From NCBI GenBank assembly GCA_964499365.1, contig CAZCKU010000007.1, positions 1 through 64,000 on the forward strand: a stretch of DNA of 64,000 nt, in the 5' to 3' direction. The translations under genes and the position numbers were made by a program. Positions within the stretch are counted from its first letter, which is position 1; the number at the start of each line of letters is the position of its first letter. The stretch comes from PALSA-1316 sp964499365. GTDB lineage: Bacteria > Nitrospirota > Thermodesulfovibrionia > Thermodesulfovibrionales > UBA6898. The notes beneath the pieces were generated by a model. That model made no database searches. It had not been told where the DNA came from and saw only the letters and a program-made list of their open reading frames with translations. Below are positions 25,701 through 34,228 of this stretch, in pieces.

Positions 25701-26950
25701 CGGCTGAGAGCTGAAAGGGTCACGTTGTTCTGTTGTATCACATTTCCGCTTTCCTTCAGCTTTGCCGTATCCGTCCCCGGGAAGAGAACACTATCAGTTC
25801 TCTCCAGGGATAATCCTGCCCCGGAGAAGAGATGCAGAATGCTTTCCAGCGTAAAAAAACGCAGGTGCGTGGCATCGAGAATTCCGGCAGTTGCATACTG
25901 CCACCTGCCCTTAAGCAGATCGTCTACAACCGCGATGTTCTGAACATTCGGAACTGATGCGACAATGTATCCTCCCGGCCTAACATACTGCGTGAGCAAC
26001 ATGAGAGTACTCCAGGGATCGTAGAGATGCTCGAGAACATCCAGGGCAAGGAGCAGATCGAAGTCACCGTGACGCAGGCCCAAAGACGTCAAATCAGTAC
26101 CCTCAATGTCCGCCACAAACACCTGGTCCAGATGCTCGCGCGCTTTCATAGCGGCCTGCTCCGACAATTCGACACCGACGTAACGCTCAATCTGCAGCAA
26201 CTCCCTGAGCCTCTTCCCCGTAGCGCCGGCTGCGCAGCCGATCTCAAGCACCCGCTTCGGATGGAGTCCATGTTTGACCAAAGATGCAGCCACATCCTCC
26301 CGAGCGTGTCCGTAGTATTCCTCCTGTCTCGACCGTTCGAGAGGGTTAAATCTATTGAACGATCGGGCTGAAGTTGCGGGTACTGTCCTTGGGGCCCTAT
26401 GTCCCGCAGTTCCAGACTCCTTCTTATACAGAATACAGAAGGAATCTCCCCACTGGTCACTGCCATCAGAAAAGCCCGAGGAACCCCAAAATGTTTTTGA
26501 CTCAAGCACCTCAAGTCCTGCCCACTTGGCAAGGGCCCTGAAGCCGTCCGGATAGTATCTCCAGCAGTCGACAGGATACTTATGTTCAGGCCCCCGCGAC
26601 GGCGCAACAATGCAAATAAGGCCATTTCGTTTCAGCGTCCTTCTCATTTCATCGATGACAAGCCAGGGAAACTCTATATGCTCAAAAGCCTGCCCGGAGA
26701 TAATGACATCAAAGGATTCGTCAGGCAGTTCAGGCCATGCATAGGGATCTGCAGGTATGTAATCGACGTTTGGGCCGGGGTTAACGTCGAGTCCGACATA
26801 GTCATATTTTTTGGTTTCGGCAAATATCTCCTTATAGGTGCCATTGACCCCATAGCTTCCAACATCCAGAACGCGTATTTTTTCGTTCTGAAAATGCTTA
26901 TCAACAAGATCCCTGAATCGTGTAATGATGTTATATGAGCTTTGATGCAT
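22769..26950 (-). CDS. Giant methyltransferase / glycosyltransferase / TPR protein
   Basis: 1393 aa, apparently soluble. By eye: class I SAM methyltransferase 1 (about 22-180; RVLDVGSYGVNG, DVIISGQAFEHI); methyltransferase 2 (about 215-400; RVLEIGCAAGATGKRL, LLLALDVLEHLYDP); GT-A family 2 glycosyltransferase (about 488-740; SIVILTFNQHEYTKKCIQSI, LLLNNDVVVSDGW); TPR array (about 755-990); second GT2 (about 1005-1215; SLCMIVKNEEDYLAHCLRSV, LILDADEV); second TPR block (about 1225-1380). Such proteins near flagellin commonly glycosylate it or build a surface glycan. No frameshift; the frame is open throughout. Confidence 0.88.
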   Translation of the reverse strand: MHQSSYNIITRFRDLVDKHFQNEKIRVLDVGSYGVNGTYKEIFAETKKYDYVGLDVNPGPNVDYIPADPYAWPELPDESFDVIISGQAFEHIEFPWLVIDEMRRTLKRNGLICIVAPSRGPEHKYPVDCWRYYPDGFRALAKWAGLEVLESKTFWGSSGFSDGSDQWGDSFCILYKKESGTAGHRAPRTVPATSARSFNRFNPLERSRQEEYYGHAREDVAASLVKHGLHPKRVLEIGCAAGATGKRLRELLQIERYVGVELSEQAAMKAREHLDQVFVADIEGTDLTSLGLRHGDFDLLLALDVLEHLYDPWSTLMLLTQYVRPGGYIVASVPNVQNIAVVDDLLKGRWQYATAGILDATHLRFFTLESILHLFSGAGLSLERTDSVLFPGTDTAKLKESGNVIQQNNVTLSALSRNDVIRFFTYQFVVIGKKGDGPHVMTSEVGSEMDRLMSMSDVYTLGVQSGTPVFSAENTPRLPVFTRSITKGMTSIVILTFNQHEYTKKCIQSIRKHTPEPHEIVFIDNGSTDGTVKWLNKMAAENENYSVIENSDNLGFARGCNQGIEASGGEFILLLNNDVVVSDGWLSGMLECHRHAPDAGIVGPMTNNISGPQRVSSEDYRSIEYLDEYAKKFRDKHRHRRIPLRRIVGFCMLFTRELVEKTGLLDETFGTGNFEDDDLCLRAALEGFRNYIAGDVFIHHFGSRSFLGNKLDYGGIMSGNRKLIEKKWMLGAQTRLGKKFAALKALEKADELHQRGLTDKAVEALVDCIKISPDHKKIYYELSRILMEAKRFAEAAEVFDAMPEWAKDERDGLGCAGYAKEGLGLDEEAGIYAERMLGLHDNDASALNLAGVLAYKRGDREKAGEFFRRAVDSDPGYGEAHTNLGVLQWSSDDRDQAIHNLTRGFVLAPTVPDHSTLFYSALSALGRYSDAEVAFRDARGLYPHNKTIAFLSIDALIQQQKYPLAMVEIEDALVTFGLDDGILAAAVSVREKLGPLSIAADRSKKPSLSLCMIVKNEEDYLAHCLRSVRQVVDEMVVVDTGSTDRTKQIAEVFGAKVHDFVWTGDFSEARNYSLAKAAGDWILILDADEVLSPLDFQELTGLLNNKTLPIAAYTIVTRNYVNDVRAMGWTANDGTYPEESGTGWFPSPKVRLFTRDDRVRFADPVHETLEASLTSAGIPVRPCGVVVHHYGKLNQERENVKGEHYYDLGKQKLAEDPDNLKYLHELATQAQHLDRYDEAAGLWKKLIRSTQDKPVADFYFNLGYVEMMLEQYGPAAEASRRALNLDPGLKEAALNLANCALIMGNTDEASRVIQDILAGTPGYPPALLLLAALHIMKGEFEAAKEVIALLAAQHFNSIPALQRISAQMTSYGQKEGASAFRNALAQLGLITIE

Positions 26951-26960
26951 AAATAATCAC

Positions 26961-27662
26961 CTATATTTCTTCCCTGGTAGTTTTTCCAATACCATCAAAT
27001 GACAGTTCTCCTCGGGCAGCCAGGAATCTCTCCAGAGCATCTTGTCCACTGACTTTGACCCACTCCTGGGTCGCCGGATCAAAGCTCTTCACAACCCGCG
27101 CCGGATTACCGACTGCAACACAATAGTCGGGAATGTCTCTGTTGACAACTGAATTGGCGCCGATAACGCAATGTTTGCCAATCGTCACATTACCCATGAC
27201 CACAGCATTAATGCCGATCCATGTTTCATCGCCGATCTCAATCCGGTCTTCATGTGTGGTAATTCCCTGGTGCATAATAGGAACACCTATCTGCTGGTAC
27301 GCGTGATGCGTGTCGGCAATAAAAACATTGGGAGCCAGAAGAACGTACTTGCCAATCGTTATGCTGTTGGCGGCTGATATGATACATCTTCTGCCTATAT
27401 TTGTCCCTTCTCCGATCAGGATCATCGGACCGGGAGCCTGTTTCTGAAATGCAATGTTCAACCAGCAGTCCTTCTGAATAACGACCCCTTTGCCGAAGCT
27501 CATCCGCTCTATGCCGCGGATGTCACAACCGGGATCGATTATGACATGTTGTGCACGATCAACGGATATGGCGGCATCTCCGTCGTCTTGTACCCCGGGC
27601 CTGGTCGTCTTCGACTTGTCTATCATCCCAAGATAATTCTGAATATCACTATCGTTTATCAT
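26961..27662 (-). CDS. Hexapeptide-repeat O-acyltransferase
   Basis: 233 aa. Left-handed beta-helix repeats run about 42-185 (IGEGTNIGRRCIIS, IEIGDETWIGINAVV, VTIGKHCVIGANSVV), with the catalytic His pair in ADTHHAYQ and the usual CVAVGNPARVV end. Known: these transfer acetyl groups to sugars (WbbJ/MaoA-like). It lies 10 bp upstream of the giant glycosyltransferase, so the two probably act on the same glycan. Confidence 0.88.
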   Translation of the reverse strand: MINDSDIQNYLGMIDKSKTTRPGVQDDGDAAISVDRAQHVIIDPGCDIRGIERMSFGKGVVIQKDCWLNIAFQKQAPGPMILIGEGTNIGRRCIISAANSITIGKYVLLAPNVFIADTHHAYQQIGVPIMHQGITTHEDRIEIGDETWIGINAVVMGNVTIGKHCVIGANSVVNRDIPDYCVAVGNPARVVKSFDPATQEWVKVSGQDALERFLAARGELSFDGIGKTTREEI

Positions 27663-27684
27663 AGATTGCTCTGTTCCTTAATTT

Positions 27685-27712
27685 AGTATAGTGCAACAAA
27701 TATTTTTAGCAA
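27685..27712 (-). promoter_or_regulatory. Candidate sigma-70 promoter of the acyltransferase/glycosyltransferase operon
   Basis: Minus strand: TTGCTA (27707-27712), 16-nt spacer, TATACT (27685-27690), 23 bp before the ATG. One or two mismatches per box. Unlike its neighbours this operon shows no sigma-28 site. Confidence 0.5.
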
Positions 27713-27756
27713 TATTCATGCCTGCACTCTTCGTTCCGGTGACAAACATCTACCTC

Positions 27757-27784
27757 TAAAGCATATCCTCTTTTCTGCCGATAT
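27757..27784 (+). promoter_or_regulatory. Sigma-28 promoter of the TPR/Ig-like protein
   Basis: TAAAGCAT (27757-27764), 12-nt spacer, GCCGATAT (27777-27784). The -10 ends 6 nt before the ATG at 27791, so transcription should begin at or next to the start codon. Confidence 0.7.
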
Positions 27785-27790
27785 AATATC

Positions 27791-28975
27791 ATGGATATAA
27801 CATCTGCTGCCGACGCTATTTTTTCTGCTACCGTACCCAGCTATGCCCAGTTCGAAAGTCTGGCGGGCGGCGCCCTCGGACGCGGGATTGACGCCTTTTC
27901 TTCGAAGGACTACAGCACTGCTATCCGTGAATTCAGGCGTTCTATCGCACTTTCCCCCTATTCCGACAATGCACGCAATGCCTTCGAGTATCTTGCCACA
28001 GCCCAGACTCAGAGCGGCAAGACCGTCGATGCTATTACGACCTACAAACAGGCCATAAAAGTCTTTTCTACCGATGACAGTCTGAACCTCAAGCTCGGCA
28101 ATCTGTATTTCAGCGAGGGCAGATACGCGGAAGCCATTGAGCAATATACTACAGCTGTCAGGAAGAACCCGGCCATGAGTCAAAATTATTACTCTCTGGG
28201 GCAGGGGTTTATGGCCTCAGGAAGGTATGGCGAGGCAGAAATTCAGTTCAAAAAGGTTATTCAACTCCTGCCGCAGGATTCAGGGGGATACTATGCCCTC
28301 GGTCAGACATACCGAATGGCCGGAAGATACGTCGAGGCGGAGGAACAGTTCAATAAGGCACTCGCACTGAAAAAGGACTTTTCCTATGTTCATTTTGAGC
28401 TCGGGATGATCTACGCCGAACAGCAGAAAACGGATAAGGCCCGTGAGGAACTGGCTATTGTTAACAAAGTGGCCCCTGAACTGATGCTGGAACTGCAGGC
28501 CAAGATCCTCGAAAAATCGGCCCCGGGTTTTATCGTTGCCTATTCTGCAAATCTGGCCCTCACATCAAAACCGGGCACGCTGGTGTCGTCCCTTGACGAT
28601 TCACTGGCAACTCCCGGAGCCACGAAGACCTTTACAGTCAACTTCATCTTTGACAAGGACATGGACCCGGCTTCAGTCCGCAATACGTCCAACTGGAATA
28701 TCAGCAGGTCAAGCAGCACGGGTACCGGAGGCCTCTACAACTGGGGCCTTGCAACACCTGCGACCGAGGTACGTCTGCCCTCAACACCCCTGCGAGTGGT
28801 TTATCGCCCTGATATGGCAACAGCCACCGTTACTTTTTCTATCACACAAAATGCTGCCGGAAACGGAACCATCGACCTTTCTCACATCGTGTTCAAGTTT
28901 AAGGGAACGGATGTGAATGGAAACATGATGGACACCTCAAAGGACGAGTACAACGGCTTTTCGAAGATAGTCTGA
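27791..28975 (+). CDS. TPR protein with C-terminal Ig-like domain
   Basis: 394 aa. TPR repeats fill about 25-235 (NYYSLGQGFMASGRYGEAEI, GGYYALGQTYRMAGRYVEAE). Residues about 255-394 are beta-rich, with FIFDKDMDPASVRNTSNWNIS resembling the bacterial Ig-like Big_5 type. No Sec signal. The sigma-28 promoter and the position next to fliK/flhB-like genes suggest a late flagellar component or surface protein leaving by flagellar export; that is inference. No RBS is visible, in keeping with a leaderless message. It converges with the gene at 28994 (18-bp gap). Confidence 0.75.
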   Translation: MDITSAADAIFSATVPSYAQFESLAGGALGRGIDAFSSKDYSTAIREFRRSIALSPYSDNARNAFEYLATAQTQSGKTVDAITTYKQAIKVFSTDDSLNLKLGNLYFSEGRYAEAIEQYTTAVRKNPAMSQNYYSLGQGFMASGRYGEAEIQFKKVIQLLPQDSGGYYALGQTYRMAGRYVEAEEQFNKALALKKDFSYVHFELGMIYAEQQKTDKAREELAIVNKVAPELMLELQAKILEKSAPGFIVAYSANLALTSKPGTLVSSLDDSLATPGATKTFTVNFIFDKDMDPASVRNTSNWNISRSSSTGTGGLYNWGLATPATEVRLPSTPLRVVYRPDMATATVTFSITQNAAGNGTIDLSHIVFKFKGTDVNGNMMDTSKDEYNGFSKIV

Positions 28976-28993
28976 CCTTACCGGCCTGCCAAA

Positions 28994-29263
28994 CTACCTC
29001 TCCGCCTTTTTATTCAGCTTGTAGACAAAAACCAGTATCTCGGCTACGGCCTTATACAATTCAGGGGGGATCTCCTGATAGAGATCGAGAGACGACAGCA
29101 CATCGATGAGCGCCCGGTCTTCCTGTATATGGATACCGTGCTCTTCTGCTATCCTGATGATCCTGTCGGCAACAGCACCGCTTCCCTTCGCCACAAGCTT
29201 CGGGGCCTTATCCTCACCGTGGGCATATTTCAGCGCAGCTGCCTTTCTCCGTATATCTGCCAT
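28994..29263 (-). CDS. Stand-alone FlhB C-terminal-domain homologue
   Basis: 89 aa, EscU/YscU/HrcU switch family: AAALKYAHGEDKAPKLVAKG and IRIAEEHGIHIQED, ending in the ElYKAVAEILVFVYKLNK helix. Known: FlhB has this cytoplasmic domain after four membrane helices and self-cleaves at NPTH. Here there are no membrane helices and no NPTH. Such FhlB/FlhX proteins can partly stand in for the FlhB C-terminus in export switching. The FliK-like gene lies 12 bp upstream; FliK is FlhB's partner. Confidence 0.88.
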   Translation of the reverse strand: MADIRRKAAALKYAHGEDKAPKLVAKGSGAVADRIIRIAEEHGIHIQEDRALIDVLSSLDLYQEIPPELYKAVAEILVFVYKLNKKAER

Positions 29264-29275
29264 ATTCAGACCCTG

Positions 29276-30610
29276 TCAGACCTTGATGTCAAGCCCATTC
29301 TTCTCGGCCACACCAAAGCTGATTCTTCGCCTGGTGGTTACATTGAGTGCCCTGAGGGGCATGCCGCCCTCAGAGAAACCCATTTCAAGCAGCCCCTTCT
29401 CCGCTTCAATCAGCCCCAGGGTATCCGGATCCTCGGCATAGAAGGTGACATGATACGAGCCTTCAAAAAGTGTTATCGAGACAGCCAGTCTGCCCAGGGT
29501 AACCAGATCGAGATTGATGTCACAGGTAAAGGCCCTGCTCCCGGACCGGGTCTCCTGTTTGAAGGTTATTTCCCCGTCCCTCATCTCCTGCCAGGTCAGA
29601 GGCAGAAAGGTGTAGAGCACATCATTAACTCTGGAACTCAACTGAAAAAACTCAATATTCTTCAACAGACGATCGACAACGCCTGATACCTCTGGGGCAT
29701 TGACGCCGGCAGCCTTCAGCGAGGCCACAATATCGCCGTCTTTGAGCAGTTCCCCTACTTTCAGGAGGAGTGCCTTCTGGTCTGTCTCCGGGGTAAAGAC
29801 TGTCTTTGCATTTACGGGCGACTGCTCCGGCCCTCCCGCACGCTGCCCCTGCCCCTTGCCGTCTCCCTCCAGCACATTCCTGATCACCTTGTCGACCGTC
29901 GCCTCAAGGTCGGCTTCGGTCGTACCTGTTGCCTTTACAGCCTTCAGCACTGCTTCATCCCCTATGACCTGCCGGAGCAGTTTCACCTGCTCCTCGTCAC
30001 CCTCGATCACAAACCCTGTCCCGGCACCACCGCCTTGCTGAAGAGCCATCTCCTGACTGATCAGCTTCAGCTTTGTCTCAAACAGGACTCCAGAGCCTTC
30101 CACCGATTTCCGCAGAAGCCCGGGATTGAGCTTTGCAATCTGGGGCATCAACTCCTCCAGCGCCCTGAACTCAGGGAAGGCCGCCTTGATCCCGTCCGGG
30201 ATCTTTTGGAAGACCTGCTTCAATGTCAGTATGTCCTCATTCTTGAGCTTCGCACCCGTCAGGCCTGAGAGCATATTGATGAGTTTCGCCGGAATATTTT
30301 CGGGTGGAGGCTGATTGTTGATGAGTGATCCCTCTGATGCAGTACCGACGAGCTGAAGCCTGATCTCCCCGTCTCCCCCTGCAACCTTCAGCATGACCTG
30401 CGCACCGGTCGTAAGGGGCAGGTTGGTCCGAGCAGCAATGAGGCCGGTTTCACCCGACTCCGTGGTAACCCTGAGGGAGACCGTACCCGAAGACATCGCA
30501 TTGATAACCTCGGCCCTGACGATGTCACCGACGGAGAACTGGAGGGCCTTTCCGAAGGAGCGGTAGAAGGAATAGATATTGTCGCTGGTTACAATTACAG
30601 GGATCTGCAT
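29276..30610 (-). CDS. Flagellar hook-length control protein, FliK-like
   Basis: 444 aa. The N-terminal part (1-110) is a beta domain (VGDIVRAEVI, GLIAARTNLPLTTG). The middle is low complexity and charged. The C-terminal part (about 325-440; FLPLTWQEMRDGEITFKQ, SVDINLDLVTLGRLAVSITL-like) matches the Flg_hook domain of FliK. It should measure hook length and switch export specificity with FlhB. Weak overall conservation is normal for FliK. Confidence 0.7.
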   Translation of the reverse strand: MQIPVIVTSDNIYSFYRSFGKALQFSVGDIVRAEVINAMSSGTVSLRVTTESGETGLIAARTNLPLTTGAQVMLKVAGGDGEIRLQLVGTASEGSLINNQPPPENIPAKLINMLSGLTGAKLKNEDILTLKQVFQKIPDGIKAAFPEFRALEELMPQIAKLNPGLLRKSVEGSGVLFETKLKLISQEMALQQGGGAGTGFVIEGDEEQVKLLRQVIGDEAVLKAVKATGTTEADLEATVDKVIRNVLEGDGKGQGQRAGGPEQSPVNAKTVFTPETDQKALLLKVGELLKDGDIVASLKAAGVNAPEVSGVVDRLLKNIEFFQLSSRVNDVLYTFLPLTWQEMRDGEITFKQETRSGSRAFTCDINLDLVTLGRLAVSITLFEGSYHVTFYAEDPDTLGLIEAEKGLLEMGFSEGGMPLRALNVTTRRRISFGVAEKNGLDIKV

Positions 30611-30685
30611 AACCCATCATCCCCTGACAGATCCGCGATCAGAGACCGGCACGACAGTCCAACACAACTGACTGACACGACGCGC

Positions 30686-31780
30686 CTAACTCAGGAAGTC
30701 GAAGATGGACTGAGAGAGAATCTGCGCAGCAGTCGTTCTCATTGCCTCGAGGGCGACCTGCGCGGTCTTTATATCAACAGCAACCTGGTTGATGTCAGCG
30801 TCTTCAACCCTCGACAGGGCTGTCTTCAGGCTGAGGTAGGTATTGGACAGGCGCTTCACCTGATCATCCAGCCTCGTCTTGCGCAGACCGATATCCGTCG
30901 TGATCTGAATCATCTGAGATGAGACACCTTCGAAGACCGGTGCCAGGGCCTGGACCCGGTGCATACCCATGGTCTGACTTGTGGCAGCGTCAGGCCCCAG
31001 AGGCGTTCCGTCAACAGCCTGGCCTTTCCAGGCAAAACTCAGGATATTTGCCATCTCCATATAGTTTGAAGCCGCAAACGTGTCATAATCAGGATCGCCC
31101 ACCGCTCCAACCGTAACTGTCAGCGTGTTGATGCCATTCGCCGGATTGGTAACCTGCGCATACGCTACTGACCTGCCATCCGGTAACAGGGCCGGAGGAT
31201 TAAGGGGCAGCGGAGGACTGAAGACAGTGCTTCCCGGGAGATTAACCGGGACATTCATGCCCCTGGCCACCGGCACATTCGTCTTTCCGCTGTCACCATT
31301 ATAGTCATACTGCAACGGAAGGGCAGGTACAGCCGGATTCGCGGCAAACGCCGGCAACCCGGTCTGGTATCCGGAGAAAATATACTTATCTCCATATTTG
31401 GTATTCGAAAGATTCAGGAGCATATCGCGCCACTCTGCAGCCTGCTGTGAATATGAAGCCCTGAGGTCAGGATCCACCAGAGGCTGAGAACCCAAACTCA
31501 CCAGGCTATAAAGATTAGCCAGGCTGCTGCTGACTGACTCCATGGTCGCCGACGTAAACGACAGCTCAATATCAGCGAGGTCTATGTTGTTCCTGAATCG
31601 CTCATTCGCACTGATACTGACCCGGTAATCCATCGCCTGGACTGTTCCCAGGACATCATCCGAGGGTTTGTCAGCCTTTTTTCCGGTCATCAGCTGTCTG
31701 TTGCTGCGGCCAAGCTCGTCTACTGAACTCTGAAGAGAAAGTCTGATCATGTTGGCCTGCATCTGTTCGGTCACTCTCAT
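30686..31780 (-). CDS. flgL: Hook-filament junction protein FlgL
   Basis: 364 aa. The flagellin-like N-terminus (ELGRSNRQLMTGKKADKPSD, about 21-40) and the C-terminal helix (about 300-360, KTALSRVEDADINQVAVDIK) form D0/D1; the middle is variable. It caps the hook-filament junction with FlgK. 18 bp after flgK. Confidence 0.92.
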   Translation of the reverse strand: MRVTEQMQANMIRLSLQSSVDELGRSNRQLMTGKKADKPSDDVLGTVQAMDYRVSISANERFRNNIDLADIELSFTSATMESVSSSLANLYSLVSLGSQPLVDPDLRASYSQQAAEWRDMLLNLSNTKYGDKYIFSGYQTGLPAFAANPAVPALPLQYDYNGDSGKTNVPVARGMNVPVNLPGSTVFSPPLPLNPPALLPDGRSVAYAQVTNPANGINTLTVTVGAVGDPDYDTFAASNYMEMANILSFAWKGQAVDGTPLGPDAATSQTMGMHRVQALAPVFEGVSSQMIQITTDIGLRKTRLDDQVKRLSNTYLSLKTALSRVEDADINQVAVDIKTAQVALEAMRTTAAQILSQSIFDFLS

Positions 31781-31798
31781 GGCTCTATTCCTTTCTGC

Positions 31799-33421
31799 CT
31801 ACATGTTCAGGATCGTCTGCATAAGTTCATCCGCTGTGCTGATCATCCTGGCACCCGCCTCGAACGCACGCTGAAACCTGATCAGGTTTGCAGCCTCTTC
31901 ATCCAAAGACACCCCGGAGAAGGACTCTCTCTTGTTCTGCACATCAGCAAGTATCGCACTGTCAAATTTAAGGCTGTCTGCCGCCGCAGCGCTCATGGTA
32001 CCGATCGTCGAAACAATTCCCCCATAATAGTCTGAAAAACTGGTCGCCCCGAGATTCGCCACAGACGTATCTGACAGAGCCGCCAAAAGGAGGGCATTCG
32101 AATTATTCCCGGGTATTTCAGCCGCACTCGACGAGGCTGCCACCCCATTGGGATCGGAAATCGCTACCCCGAAATTCTTTATCGCATCCGTAAGCGGACT
32201 GACGGTGATCGAATCATTGGCGGCTGCTGCCCCCGTGACTGTCACGGTTATGCCGCCGAAACTGATCGGGTTGCCCGATACGTAAGCAGCGGGAGCGGTT
32301 GAAGCACCAGTCTGCATGTTGATTATTGAGTAATTTGCACCGGTGCCGTCGAACTGTATCTTGTAATCGTTGAGAGCCATCGTGGATACGTCGGCAGGCA
32401 GGGTGATACTTAAACCCGCCGAGATAGTCTTCACGTTAAGCTGCAGGTTATTAAAAAAATCGCCCCCGGGAGCCCCGGCAAGATCAAAGCCGGCCCTATG
32501 TTGAATATTTACCTCCTGGGTGATCGAGGCTATCAGCCTCCTGAGGGAGACCAGCGGCCCGGATTGAATGCTGCTGTTGACAGCAATAAGACCGCCCAGC
32601 TGCCCTTTTGTTACGTTAGACGTAATCTTGACATTGTCGAGATAGATATCCTGGTTCCCGTCGTTGTTCATGACGTTCTGGAGCGTATTCGTCCTGTCAC
32701 GGTTAACCAGATTCCTCATGCCTATATTAACGCCGACGGTGCCGTCCTCATTGACATAGGATGAATACTCGGTCAGGTCAGCAAGTTCAGTCAGGAGTAC
32801 ATCCCTCTGGGCCCTGAGGTCGTTTGCGCTGCCCGAATTCGTGCCCCCTTCAGCCTGAAGAATACTGCTGTTCAGCTTCGCGATATCTGATGCCAGCGTG
32901 TTAACGCGGGTGACGACATCCCCGATCGACTGGTTGACCACCGCCAAGCTGTCCGTGATACCGGTCTCGACCTGTCCAACCACCTGGACAAGGGTCTCCG
33001 CCTTCTGGAGGAGCAGAGTCCGCTGGGCCTGACTGTCCGGACTCATCGCAACATCGTTCCAGGAATTGAAAAAATCCGAAAGATACGTTCCCAGACCCAT
33101 CCCCTGCACCTCGTTGAATACCTGTTCAACCTGGCCCAGGGATTGGCTCAATACCGTTGATCTGCCGGCAACCTGCTGCTGTCCCACAAGCTGTGCCTGC
33201 AGGAACTGATTATAGCTCGATTTGATCGCTGTGACCGATACACCCCGGCCAAGATAGCTGTTATTGCCCAGGGCAACTGGGCTTGCTATACTGAGTATCA
33301 CCTCCTGCCGGTTATAGCCGGGGGTGTTCACATTCGCAATGTTGTGGCTGGTCGTACTGATCGCCGACTGACTGGCGTTTATCGCCGACCTGCCTATTTC
33401 AAAAAGACCGAGTAATGACAT
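31799..33421 (-). CDS. flgK: Hook-associated protein FlgK
   Basis: 540 aa. N-terminal rod/hook motif ISTTSHNIANVNTPGYNRQEV (about 22-42) and C-terminal DEEAANLIRFQRAFEAGARM (about 505-525), with a large Ser/Ala/Gly-rich middle. First hook-filament junction protein, exported and chaperoned by FlgN, encoded 9 bp upstream. Confidence 0.94.
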   Translation of the reverse strand: MSLLGLFEIGRSAINASQSAISTTSHNIANVNTPGYNRQEVILSIASPVALGNNSYLGRGVSVTAIKSSYNQFLQAQLVGQQQVAGRSTVLSQSLGQVEQVFNEVQGMGLGTYLSDFFNSWNDVAMSPDSQAQRTLLLQKAETLVQVVGQVETGITDSLAVVNQSIGDVVTRVNTLASDIAKLNSSILQAEGGTNSGSANDLRAQRDVLLTELADLTEYSSYVNEDGTVGVNIGMRNLVNRDRTNTLQNVMNNDGNQDIYLDNVKITSNVTKGQLGGLIAVNSSIQSGPLVSLRRLIASITQEVNIQHRAGFDLAGAPGGDFFNNLQLNVKTISAGLSITLPADVSTMALNDYKIQFDGTGANYSIINMQTGASTAPAAYVSGNPISFGGITVTVTGAAAANDSITVSPLTDAIKNFGVAISDPNGVAASSSAAEIPGNNSNALLLAALSDTSVANLGATSFSDYYGGIVSTIGTMSAAAADSLKFDSAILADVQNKRESFSGVSLDEEAANLIRFQRAFEAGARMISTADELMQTILNM

Positions 33422-33430
33422 GGATGGCTC

Positions 33431-33871
33431 CTATATCTCCGCCGACAGGAGCGTGCCCCTGTTGCCGCCGCCCTGACCTACTTCGTGGTAACCGAAAAAA
33501 TTGACGGTATTCCGTATGTAGCTGAGTGACCGGTCGACCAGAAGCCGGTTGAACTGGTTCAGTTCCTCCACGCTCTGGGCAAGAGACAAAAGTGTCGATC
33601 TGATATCCAGAAGAGACGTATCACCGGTAAGCGCACTGATTTCCTTGAGGGTCAACTCCCTTTCAAAGAACTTTCTGACGAGCCGGATCCGCTCCTCCTC
33701 CAGCAGTCTCATCCTGAGCAACACCGTGTCCTTCTCCTTGGAGAGTTCTTCGACACCGTCCGCGTTGAAATCAACCAGACAGGCCCGCTCCCGCTGCAGG
33801 ATGCCGAGGAGCACCTTGCAGCTGCCGATCTGCTCAGTCAGGATGTTTGCTATGGACTCAACAGGCTTCAT
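33431..33871 (-). CDS. flgN: Export chaperone FlgN
   Basis: 146 aa, all helical, in the invariable flgM-flgN-flgK order. FlgN-type helices: ILQRERACLVDFNADGVEEL and RMRLLEEERIRLVRKF. It delivers FlgK and FlgL to the export gate. The ATG overlaps the flgM stop by 4 bp. Confidence 0.85.
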   Translation of the reverse strand: MKPVESIANILTEQIGSCKVLLGILQRERACLVDFNADGVEELSKEKDTVLLRMRLLEEERIRLVRKFFERELTLKEISALTGDTSLLDIRSTLLSLAQSVEELNQFNRLLVDRSLSYIRNTVNFFGYHEVGQGGGNRGTLLSAEI

Positions 33872-34158
33872 ACGAGTTCATTAATCATCTTGTTGGCAAT
33901 TTTCTTCGCGTCAATCGTATAGGTTCCGTCATTGACCGCTTTTTCGATCGATTGGACCTTATCTGTCCTGATCTCGGGGAGCTGGTTGATCGTGTTTCTC
34001 ATCTCGGCCATCTCTTTTGCCTTCCCGGAGAGATCGACCCTGTCTGTCTTGCTCACCTGCCCGACAGCGGCCCTGCCCGCCTGGGCCTGCTTGCCCACAT
34101 TCTGGACCTGAGCTGCTACGTCCTGTTTTTCAGGCGGTCTGTTCCCTTGAATCTTCAT
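33868..34158 (-). CDS. flgM: Anti-sigma-28 factor FlgM
   Basis: 96 aa. Disordered N-terminus and a C-terminal sigma-binding helix pair (about 45-92: KAKEMAEMRNTINQLPEIR, QSIEKAVNDGTYTIDAKKIA). It holds FliA inactive until exported through the finished hook. Strong RBS (AAGGAGG) and its own sigma-28 promoter, the classic feedback loop. Its target promoters are identified across this window. Confidence 0.92.
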   Translation of the reverse strand: MKIQGNRPPEKQDVAAQVQNVGKQAQAGRAAVGQVSKTDRVDLSGKAKEMAEMRNTINQLPEIRTDKVQSIEKAVNDGTYTIDAKKIANKMINELV

Positions 34159-34189
34159 TCTGTCCTCCTTATGAAATACTCTACTTCTT

Positions 34190-34216
34190 TAATCGGCATT
34201 TTCACAGGATTCTTTA
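34190..34216 (-). promoter_or_regulatory. Sigma-28 promoter of flgM-flgN-flgK-flgL
   Basis: Minus strand: TAAA (34213-34216), 15-nt spacer, GCCGATTA (34190-34197), one mismatch in the -10. Expected start near 34183, leader about 25 nt. Confidence 0.75.
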
Positions 34217-34228
34217 ATGAATTTCCCT

